From positions 35,666,734 to 35,730,733 of the forward strand of contig CM061040.1 in NCBI GenBank assembly GCA_030762985.1: DNA of 64,000 nt, written 5' to 3'. Position 1 is the first letter of the stretch; each line of letters begins with the position of its first letter. Shown piece by piece: positions 10,065 through 18,728 of this stretch. The notes below the pieces were generated by a model. It saw only the letters and a list, made by a program, of their open reading frames with translations. It had not been told where the DNA came from and did no database searches. Position numbers and translations under genes: made by a program. Origin of the DNA: Adelphocoris suturalis (lineage: Eukaryota; Arthropoda; Insecta; Hemiptera; Miridae).

Positions 10065-10241
10065 ACTGAAGATGGCGTCGAGCTGGAGGCAGTGGGGCTG
10101 CCTCCTCTATCCTATCCGATCATGTAATCTCACTAGCTTTTCCCGGGTTTTTTCGATTCTGCTTTAAAAATTTGTGGATTTGTACTGAAATTCAGGTACT
10201 ACAACTTATCATTTATTTATTTCGATGAGGCCGAATATAAT
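10065..10241 (-). repeat. DIRS right inverted terminal repeat
   Basis: Reverse complement of the left repeat, from ACTGAAGATGGCGTCGAG to CCGAATATAAT. It is followed by a 43-bp extension (10242-10284, ending GATCAACAA) that is also found complemented in the internal region and marks the true right end. Confidence 0.93.
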
Positions 10242-10284
10242 GAAGATCGAACTTCACTTACAGGTAAGTTCGTTTGATCAACAA

Positions 10285-10597
10285 AAATACAATCATCCTT
10301 ATTTTAACAAATTGAATTATTAAGTAATAAAAGGCCATTTGACAAGGAATACAATGGAGTTGGCATCACAGCGTCGTTTTTCTGGTCCACCATGTCAGTA
10401 GCGGCTTCTACGACTTGACGACTCAACTACCACTAATAGCCAGGGTTGCCAGATTTGAAGAAGCAAAATACTGCAGATATTAACAGAAAAATACTGTAAA
10501 TTTTTCCATTCAAAAATACTGTATAATACCGTAGATTTTAATCAAAATCCGTTGAAAACTGTAGATGGTTCTATTCGAAAACACTTTAGCATAGAGT
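10285..10597. other. Intergenic, no feature seen
   Basis: AT-rich, with several AAATACTGTA-type words near 10480-10540 that look like a local degenerate repeat. No ORF. Confidence 0.4.
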
Positions 10598-11238
10598 ATT
10601 ATGATATTTGAGTATCAATAAGATGGAGGGCCATTGCTCTGAATTCAACGCTGTTTCTCCGTCAAGGCATACGTGCCACTACTGTCGCGTTAGCTTTGCA
10701 ACTTACCCGTTCCCGCCACGCTTTTTTCAAATTCAAATGACAAAGCAGTTCATTGTAATTTAAGTTTTGTTTGATATTACTTAAAATAATTGTTAAATTT
10801 TAGTATTAATTATGTATGTAGACATAACTGTCTAGATGTTAGTATGTTCATACTTTGGTTCCCATGCCCAAATCTTGGTGTCTCCTATTTCTTTTTGGGA
10901 CACACAGAACAGCTGATCTACCTTCATCAAACATCCACTAGGTAGAGTGTACTGGCGTCATTTCAACACTAATCCCACAGTGTAAAAAATATTAATGGTG
11001 TTAAATAGCGGTGTACATGAACGGTGCACAATTACGATATTTAAATCTTAAATAAGGAATATGTACTAGGTATACAATCCCCATTCATTCACCAAACTCA
11101 ACATCGCATCTAACATCAGCTGATCAGTGTTCGGCCATTTTGCCCCTGGTCAATTCGAAAGCCAAACGACAGTAGTGGCACGTATGGTTTAACTGCCTGA
11201 AACATCACTAATAGCCCTCCATCTTATTAATACTCAAA

Positions 11239-12142
11239 AGGTGTGTTCCAAGCACCGTCTGAGTTCATGAACTCAGATGGGTTCCACGAGTTCACGAAAC
11301 TTTTAGGTTCAAGCTTTGAGTATTAATAATACTCAAAGGGTTCAAGAACCCGTCGGTGGGAACACATAGTTCACTTGACACCTCAATGCACAAACCAGCG
11401 CTAGCGTCGTCTTTAGTAACGTGAAAACCTCGTCATCGAAATCCTTTAAGCATTTTGAAAATAAGGTCTAAAAGAGGGGGAAAAAACGGCATTTTCAACT
11501 ATTTTTGTAGGTTATTAGCTTATTGCCACCCTCAGATAATTTTCCCAGTTATGAAGGGTATGGGATGTCATCACTACCCAGAAGAAGAGTAACTGTTTAA
11601 AATTTCATCAAAATCCCTCGAGCAAAGGCTTTATTGAGAAAAGGCAAAAAAACAAAGTGCTAAACACGACGATTTTTCAAGTAAGGTTGATAGGGCCATG
11701 TGCGTACAAAAAAAACATTAGTTTGACTTTGCCTGGTAATTACCAACTACCCTTAAACAAATGTTTTCTATCTATGTGTAGGCAGCTGATGAAAGAAAAC
11801 TGACGGTTGTAATAATTATTAGATGAAGCAAATTGAAAAAGAGATGTGAAAAACGATAACACAACAAGCATCAAGTAGGCTAATGACAAAGCATTTAGCG
11901 TGAAGGTTTGCGGTGAAATGAATTTTCGGAAGGTTCAGAAAGGTTTCCTTCAGTTCGAGTTCTCAACCCTACCCCCGAGCAGGTCTGAAAAGTTCATGAA
12001 CCCACTGAACTCAGTTTCATGAACCCGACGCGGTGGGAACACCTGAACTCAAAACGCATGGAACACGATTCACGTGCGCATAAGGTTCGGCGCCAAACCA
12101 GTTCCGAAAAGTTCATGAACTCGCGGTGCTTGGAACACACTT
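11239..12142. mobile_element. DNA transposon family B, copy 1, inserted in A copy 1
   Basis: Termini AGGTGTGTTCCAAGCACCG and its complement, with the outermost bases diverged (CACACTT at the right). The 3-bp duplication AAA (11236-11238 and 12143-12145) came from the A terminus CTCAAAG. The roughly 0.9-kb interior is non-coding, rich in GAGTTCATGAACTC palindromes, and carries a 25-bp mini-insertion at 11314-11338. Confidence 0.87.
11314..11338. mobile_element. 25-bp minimal family A insertion (two 11-bp termini only)
   Basis: CTTTGAGTATT, three bases (AAT), then AATACTCAAAG: the family A termini with almost nothing between. It is flanked by the exact 8-bp duplication GGTTCAAG (11306-11313, 11339-11346). 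Family B copy 2 holds the same site empty, as the complement GGTTCTTGAACCTAAAA at about 14564. Duplication and empty site together support a real insertion. Confidence 0.85.
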
Positions 12143-12154
12143 AAAGATTATGAT

Positions 12155-13753
12155 GCTAAGCCAGAGGGATTAGCACAGAAGACGATGGCCCCCATCATTG
12201 AAATACTAACCTTACGTGTATTTTTATACACTTAGGGGGTGGGGAGGGAAGGAACCAGAAGAACAAATAATACGTTACGAAAATAACATTGAAAAATTAT
12301 TTTTGTAATAGTTGGTTTTCTAGGGCTGAGCGGTCGGGTGAAAACCTACTACTACGCTTGCCCAACGCTTAAACTAGGTAGGTTAAGGTACTTACCAGAA
12401 CGGGGACTGGATCTACAAAGTCGCAGCAAGCCGGACGTAGGGGTTGTTGACTAGGCGTCCCAAGGGATCGCCGAAAAATAGCCCTACTGTCTGATAAATT
12501 ATCCAGACGCTGCTGGATGACTCTAAGGTTCTTAAAGGTAAGTGAAACTTCGAAAAATTTGGAAGAAGAAGCAGTAGGATTCGGAGCGCTTTGGCTTCCG
12601 TCCAAAATGAAATAAAAGGTGAGTAATTAGACTTTAGACAAATAGTTAATGGAGTTAAGCTCCTGAAATATTATTATTAAATTTGATTTGCTTTTCGTAT
12701 ATCACCAGGAAGAGGTCCAGATCAAGAAGAAGGCCATTTGCAGAAACACAATAATGGTCTAATTTATAAAAATATCAGAAGAGTCAACATGGAATAAAAA
12801 CAGTACAAGAAATGAATAAATCTTACAACTACTTAAAGGAATTTAAAATGAAATGAGAATCTTGACGGGGATAAGATACCCGAATAAAAAATGCGAGATG
12901 GCGGAGGGCCGAAACAATTTAGGGAAAGTGGCGTCTTCAACTAGGACGCGAACGCTTAGCAAGATGGCGACCGGGGTGAAGCCCCAACAAGAAATGAATG
13001 CGTGGTTTTACCACTTTTGAAACAAAGTATATACATGAAGAACAAAAATTGAGGGAACCACAATGAAACTGTACAATATTATGATTAGAATTTACCGGGG
13101 TAGTATGGTACAAGAAGGGTCCGATTTCAGAGTCCTTGGGAGATGTTCCGGGTCTACGCGAGGTTCCACTTTGGCTGGGAGGGCGTACCGGTGCACCAGA
13201 TGTATCCAAGAAGGGTTCCACAACGTGTCGGGGGTTTCGGGCTTACGATTCAACTGAGACTGACTACTGACTTCACTATTCACACAAACTATCTCTTCAC
13301 TTCTACTGATTGACTTCACTATTCACACAGACTATTTCTTCCTTCAACTATCTCTATCCGACCTCGTGCCGGTACACCTTCGGTCACGATCCGGGTCACA
13401 AACAAAACGTATCAGGTCACTGGAAAGGGGGTTCCTGCTTCAGGAGAGGTGCTGCGAGTGGCTCGATTATGACGCGACTGACGGCCGTTGCGGCGGCCAG
13501 CCGCTTCCTTCCCCTTTTCTCCCACCATGCTCCCCTACTCCTTCTCCGGCTGCGCGTCGCCTCCTGCGCTCCTTCCCCTCTTACCGGTCCCACCAGCTGA
13601 TCTGCTGCATGGATCGGCGCGACATGGATTGCTAGCATGGATCGGTCCCTTCTCCACCGGTGCCTGAGGTGCTCCATCACATTTTCGCACAAAATACTTG
13701 CTTCACTTTAGTACGAGGACAGAAGGAACAACTATACCGAGACAGCAGAACAC
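12155..13753. other. Unclassified region between nested elements
   Basis: Part is GC-richer (12380-12600, 12900-13700). A minus-strand open stretch at 12398-12600 ends in a perfect donor (TTCTG|GTAAGT, complement near 12397) and could be an exon or a retroelement leader, but I recognise no domain. At 13271-13340 a 42-bp unit (TTCACTATTCACACA...) is repeated twice. Other ORFs here look incidental. Confidence 0.35.
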
Positions 13754-14660
13754 ATTAGGTGTGTTCCAACCACCTCGAGTTCATGAACTTTTCGGAACTG
13801 GTTCGGTGCCGAACCGTATGCGCATGTGAACCGTGTTCCAACCGTTTTCAGTTCAGGAACTCAACACTCGCTACGGTGTTCCCACCGCATCGGGTTCATG
13901 AACTGAGTTCAGTGAGTTCATGAACTTTTCAGACCTGTTCGGGGAAAGGGTTGAGAACTCGAACTGAAGGAAACCTTTCGTAACCTTCCAAAAATCTCAT
14001 TTCACTGCGAACCTTCACACTAAATGCCTTGTCATTAGCCTGCTTGATGCTTGTTGTATTATCGTTTTTCACATCTCTTTTTCAATTTGCTCCATCGAAC
14101 AATTATTACCACCGTCAGTTTTCTTTTATCATCTGTCTACACATAGATAGAAAACATTTGTTTAAGGGTACCTAGTTATTAATTGGCAGGCAAAGTCAAA
14201 CTACTTAATGTTTTTCTTGGCGCACTTGGCTCACCCTACCTTACTTGAAAAAACGTCGTTTAGCACTTTTTTTTGTTGCCTTTTCTCAATAATGGCTCGA
14301 GGGATTTTGATGAAAATCTCATCAGTTACTCTTCTTCTGGATAGGAATGATATCCCATACCCTTCATACCTAGGAAAATAGTCTGAGGGGGCAATTAGCA
14401 AATAAACTTCAAAAAAGTTGAAAATGCCGATTGTTTTTTTTTTCACCTTTTTGGCCTTTTCTTCAAAATGCTCAAAGGATTTCGATGACGAGGTGTTCAC
14501 GTTACTAAAGACGACGGTAGCGCTAGTTAGTGCATTGACTGTCATGTGAACTACAGTGTTCCCACCGACGGGTTCTTGAACCTAAAAGTTTCATGAACTC
14601 ATGGAACCCGTCTGAGTTCATGAACTCACGAGTTCATGAACTCAGAGGGGTGGTTGGAAC

Positions 14661-15296
14661 CTTTGAGTATTAATAAGATGGAGGGCTATTAGTGATGTTT
14701 CAGGCAGTCAAACCATACGTGCCACTACTGTCGTTTGGCTTTTGAATTGACCAGGGGCAAAATGGCCGAACACTGATCAGCTGATGTAAGATGCGATGTT
14801 GAGTTTGGTGAATGAATAGGGATTGTATACCTAGGACATAATATTTCTTATCTAAGATTTATAACCTAATTGTGAACCGTACATGTACACCGCTATTTAA
14901 CACCATTAATATTTCATATTTTTTACACTGTGGGAATGAGTGTTGAAATGACGCCAGTACACTCTAGTGGATGTTTGATGAAGGTAGATCAGCTGTTCTG
15001 TGTGTATAAAAAAAAAAAAGGAGGCACCAAGATTTGGGCATGGGAACCAAAGTATGGACATACTAACATCTAGACAGTTATGTCTACATACATAATTAAT
15101 ACTAAAATGTAACAGTAAAAAGTAATATCAAACAAAACTTGAATTACAATGAACTGCTTTGTCATTTGAATTTGAAAAAAGCGTGGCGGGAACGGGTCAA
15201 TTGCAAAGCCAACGCGACAGTAGTGGCACCTATGCCTTGACGAGGGAACAGCGTTGAATTCAGAGCAATGGCCCTCCATCTTATTAATACTCAAAG
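14661..15296 (+). mobile_element. DNA transposon family A, copy 2
   Basis: 636 bp, termini CTTTGAGTATTAATAAGATG and complement. Flanked on both sides by GTTGGAAC (14653-14660 and 15297-15304). No coding sequence. It is in opposite orientation to copy 3, so the pair forms a large inverted repeat. An 8-bp duplication is typical of hAT, P or Merlin-type transposases; which one mobilises it cannot be said. Confidence 0.92.
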
Positions 15297-15304
15297 GTTG
15301 GAAC

Positions 15305-15943
15305 CTTTGAGTATTAATAAGATGGAGGGCCATTGCTCTGAATTCAACGCTGTTTCCGCGTCAAGGCATACGTGCCACTACAGTCGCGTTGGCTTTGCAA
15401 TTGACTGACCCGCGCTCGCGACGCTTTTTTCAAATTCAAATGACAATTCAGTTTATTGTAATTTGTTTTGTTTGATATTACTTATTATTGTTACATTTTA
15501 GTATTAATCATGTATGTAGACATAACTGTCTAGATATTATGTACATACTTTGGTTCCCATGCAAAAATCTTGGTGCCTCCTATTTTTTTTTTTTTTTTTT
15601 GGGACACAGAACAGCTGATCTACCTTCATCAAACATCCACTAGAGTGTACTGGCGTCATTTCAACACTCATTCCCACAGTGTGAAAAATATGAAATATTA
15701 ATGGTGTTAAATAGTGGTGTACATGTACGGTGCACAATTAGGATGTAAATCTTAAATGAGAAATATGTCCTAGGTATACAATCCCCATTCATTCACCAAA
15801 CTCAACATCACATCTTACATCAGCTGATCAGTGTTCTGCCATTTTGCCCCTAGTCAATTCAAAAGCCAAACGACAGTAGTGGCACGTATGGTTTGACTGC
15901 CTGAAACATCACTAATAGCCCTCCATCTTATTAATACTCAAAG
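15305..15943 (-). mobile_element. DNA transposon family A, copy 3
   Basis: 639 bp with the same termini as copy 2, flanked by GTTGGAAC at 15297-15304 and 15944-15951. It contains a T run (about 15583-15600) where copy 2 has an A run in the complementary place. It lies head-on to copy 2, so 14661-15943 is a near-palindrome with an 8-bp spacer. Confidence 0.92.
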
Positions 15944-15960
15944 GTTGGAACCCACCTATT

Positions 15961-16450
15961 GTCAAGACTAACCAATAACTTTGGAAATGAAAGTCAAAAT
16001 AGAACTTCACCTCCAAAACAGCTAATGGGTCATGTTAATAAAACCTAAGCATTCGCTTAGATCATTTGTTAGCTGCTAAAGTAAAAGGTGTCAAGCAAAA
16101 AGGTTCAGGCTCTAGCATAGTAGATAGAGCTGCCAGAGTAAATAATTTGAGAGAAGTTTTACAATATGAATTATGTTCATGAAATTTATTCTCATAGGTG
16201 TTCAGAACGCATTTTCGAGCGGTTCTTCTCCTCATTCCCGTTCGGACAAAACGTTTACAAAACGGGGTTCCAGAATCTTAGAGAAGACGAAGAGGAAGAA
16301 AACGACCACCTGTTTTGTTTATCTGTCATCTGTTCGTGCCTTTGACTTTTAAGTGTTTGCTATTGAGGTAACCACCTACCATTTGTCTAGGGCTCAAATG
16401 ATTTGTAGTTTATATTATTACGTTGATTATAAGTATCAGTATTTTGTACA
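15961..16450 (+). other. Upstream region of the P450 gene
   Basis: 490 bp between the nested transposons and the P450 start codon. It presumably holds the promoter and 5' UTR. I see no convincing TATA box. The word GAGGTAACC near 16366 could be a donor of a 5' UTR intron but has no supporting evidence. Base composition is ordinary. Confidence 0.35.
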
Positions 16451-16664
16451 ATGATTATCGAACTTATATTGTTGGTTACTGGTACGGCTTTGTTCGTTTA
16501 CTGGAGGCTGGTGGAACGAAATAATTATTGGGCGGTGAGGAGCATAACACACCGACCGCCGGTTTTGTTTTATGGAAACATCAAAGAGCGGTTGACATTT
16601 AAAACAGCATTCCATGTATTCTACCGAAAGTTCTACGAAGAATTTAAGGGGCATAAGTATGTTG
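16451..16664 (+). CDS. Cytochrome P450 (CYP6-like), exon 1
   Basis: This encodes the N-terminal signal anchor (about 18 hydrophobic residues after MIIEL, then WRLVERNNYW) that holds microsomal P450s in the ER membrane. The proline-containing hinge (THRPPVLFYGNIKE) and the first helices (FHVFYRKFYEEFKGHKYVG) follow. The ATG context is ACAATGA. The exon ends GTTG|GTAAGT with one base over, matched by exon 2. CYP6 enzymes are haem monooxygenases, often acting on plant toxins and insecticides; the substrate of this one is unknown. Intron 1 is 11.0 kb and contains a full retrotransposon on the opposite strand. Confidence 0.93.
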
Positions 16665-16882
16665 GTAAGTTTCCACAAATATTTCAACTCACTCCACACT
16701 CATTTCAACACTGAATTTGGGTAATAGGTATGCACCTACCTACGGTGTTCTTCACTTAGAAAATGTAAAAAATATACCTAATTGCCAAGTTAAGAATCGA
16801 GTCTATTTAGTAGGTACTGGGTATTTAGGGTAGACAATTATAAATGTTCGTTTGCCAATTTTTAGTAACCTATGTAAGTAAC

Positions 16883-18728
16883 TGTAGTGGATTTATATAG
16901 GTTTGACTTGACGTTGGTAGACCAAGTCGGACATTTATATCCCGGTTATGCGGGTTGGTTTCTAGGCCGCCCCCGCGAGGAATGCGGGCGGAGCCGCCAA
17001 GGTCAACTGATTTCGCGGGCCGGAAGGGTGGATAGTCCGTGTCGCAGCCGCGCGGAGCGCTAGGCTCGTGTACCAAGTGCTGGGTTCGATCAGTTTCGTA
17101 CTGAGCCGTTTTGTAATATTCCGGCCTTAGATTTACATCTGAAAGGGGAATATACTGAGCTTGGTTGAGGTACTGAAAAGTATCCTCTGCTTTTTGTGCA
17201 TTTGGAGTGTATTTGACACTCGGATCGACCGTGTAAGCCTGCGTCGGATATCGTGGGTAATCGGACAGCTTGGTCGAATCGAAAAGATCGGCTTCAGAGC
17301 GAGTCTGAAAGGTTTGCTCGATCTTTTGTGTAGGTGAGTCTTGTTCGACAGTTTCTCGAACGAATACGTCGGGCGAGCAGGCGATCCGGACGTGCGGGTC
17401 GCGCCTTGCGCTGATGGTTGGTTCAGCGGACTCACCGTGTGGCCGGTAGGGCGCACTACGTTGGTCACTCGGCCCGGTCTTGCCGCCTTCCTCCTTCCCC
17501 CGCAAGGGGAAGTAAGAAGGCTGACGTTCCATCGAAATTGATCGAGTTTTTGGCTCGTTTCGATGCCTCTACGTGTGAAAAATAGAGGGTTTTGGAAGTG
17601 GACTCGCTTGCCGGAGCGTCTTTCCAATGCTCAGACGGCAGGGTCCTACCTCGCAGTCTTGAAAAAGACTTCCGTAGACGGTAAATTAGAGCGTAGGAGC
17701 TGAGTAATTTACCGGCGCGCCCCGGCGGTCGACTACGAGCTGAAGGCTATGTAGTCCGGGTGACACGGCTCGGAACGTCCCTCGGGCGTACTGTCTAAAG
17801 AGAATATCGATAGAAGTACCGGGTGGCGTCCTACCAGGAGATCTACGTTGGGCAATGAGCAGGATGAATAATCACTGGACTCGTAGATGCCAATGCGAAA
17901 TCTGTGAGGAGAGAAGGTCTGGCTTGTAGAAAGCAGTAGGAAGCCGTTCTTGAGATGAACTCGCAATGCAGAAGGTTCGTCAGCGTAGAGCGTGTAGAAT
18001 TCTTCGTACTTCGGAGGTGTCGTCGTCGAGAGCGGAGAGTGGAATGAAATGCCAGGCTCTGAACGAGGTATTTATAACAAAAAGTGGTGTCCACTTTATG
18101 GTTAGTATGTAAATTAGTTTCGTCAACTAATTTGGTACGATCAAACTAGCTTAGGATTGGCTCGCTCAATTTCGTAAATTCGACTGTGCAATCTCATTGG
18201 TTCGCACAGTGTTTTCCCAGTATCTGGGCATACGATAGCTGAGTTGGTTTTTCGAGGTGGTTTCTCTGCGTCCGTTGCTTTGACGGGGTCCCCGGGGGTG
18301 GCTGAACGACCTTGAGTTTTCCTAAGGCGACTTGTTTCGAACTTTTCGTCGCATCTATCTCGCCCAGTAAATGTTTGGGGAGGTCGCCTTGCGTGTTCTC
18401 GTTCAAGGCAACCTGTCTCGAGATGTTTGTCGCATCTCTCTCGCCCAGTAAATGTTTGGGGAGGTCGCCTTGTGTGTTCTCGTTCAAGGCGACCTGTCTC
18501 GAGATGTTTGTCGCATCTCTCTCGCCCAGTAAATGTTTGGGGAGGTCGCCTTGCGTGTTAATCTTTAATATTTCACTTTTGGGAGAGAATTTAGTATTTT
18601 CTCTCCGGTGAAATATTTTGTTTGACGGAGTTGTACTTCGACGTCTTGTAAATATTTTTGTGGTGTGCCTACCTCTTTTTGGTAGCCCTGAAAAGGGCTG
18701 TTGAAAAGAGGTGGTGGATTTCACCACA
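16883..18728 (-). repeat. 3' LTR of the minus-strand CsRn1-like element
   Basis: On the minus strand it runs TGTGGTGAAATCC ... AAATCCACTACA. It holds the Pol C-terminus (to 18194), a TATAAATA box (complement at 18069-18076), a leader, and a truncated copy of the Gag N-terminus (17532 down to 16883). That Gag fragment runs a few codons into flanking DNA and stops; it is not a separate gene. Confidence 0.95.

Larger units (their letters stand above)
4988..10284 (+). mobile_element. DIRS-type tyrosine recombinase retrotransposon, nearly intact
   Basis: This 5.3-kb element has the full DIRS architecture: inverted terminal repeats (4988-5163 and 10065-10241), a right-hand extension (10242-10284) and an internal complementary region (9801-9913). 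The internal region carries the complements of both outer ends joined together. Coding order is an SR-rich/gag protein, RT, RNase H, a methyltransferase-like domain and a tyrosine recombinase. No target duplication is expected or seen. Two single-base frameshifts (near 7975 in RNase H and near 8935 in the recombinase) are the only clear lesions. DIRS elements are known to integrate a circular intermediate by the recombinase, and the structure here matches that model. Confidence 0.95.
10606..12146. mobile_element. DNA transposon family A, copy 1, split by family B copy 1
   Basis: The left terminus ATTTGAGTATCAATAAGATG at 10606 and the right terminus ending TACTCAAA at 11238 are inverted. The final base lies after the inserted B element, at 12146. 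An 8-bp target duplication ATTATGAT lies at 10598-10605 and again at 12147-12154, which proves the two parts are one element. Length without B is about 633 bp. There is no coding sequence. Imperfect inverted homology extends about 130 bp inward from each end (the word GTGCCACTACTGTCG occurs near both). Confidence 0.9.
13757..15957. mobile_element. DNA transposon family B, copy 2, carrying two family A insertions
   Basis: The left end AGGTGTGTTCCAACCACC at 13757 and the right end finishing GGTTGGAAC...CCACCT at 15957 are inverted. The 3-bp duplication ATT lies at 13754-13756 and 15958-15960. Two complete family A elements sit in its right terminus (14661-15943). Orientation is opposite to B copy 1. 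Non-coding. Around 14270-14340 it shares a block (GTTGCCTTTTCTC ... GGGATTTTGATGAAA) with family C. Confidence 0.87.

Noticed and set aside
16870..17532. 220-codon minus-strand ORF as a separate gene
   Set aside because: It is the LTR-encoded Gag N-terminus in the 3' LTR, cut off at the element boundary.
18306..18560. CRISPR-like array
   Set aside because: Three adjoining 81-bp units without spacers in a eukaryotic retrotransposon are a coding tandem repeat. No CRISPR array exists in the window.
18312..18611. Plus-strand 99-codon repeat protein over the LTR
   Set aside because: Shadow of the 81-bp repeats; the Pol frame on the other strand explains it.
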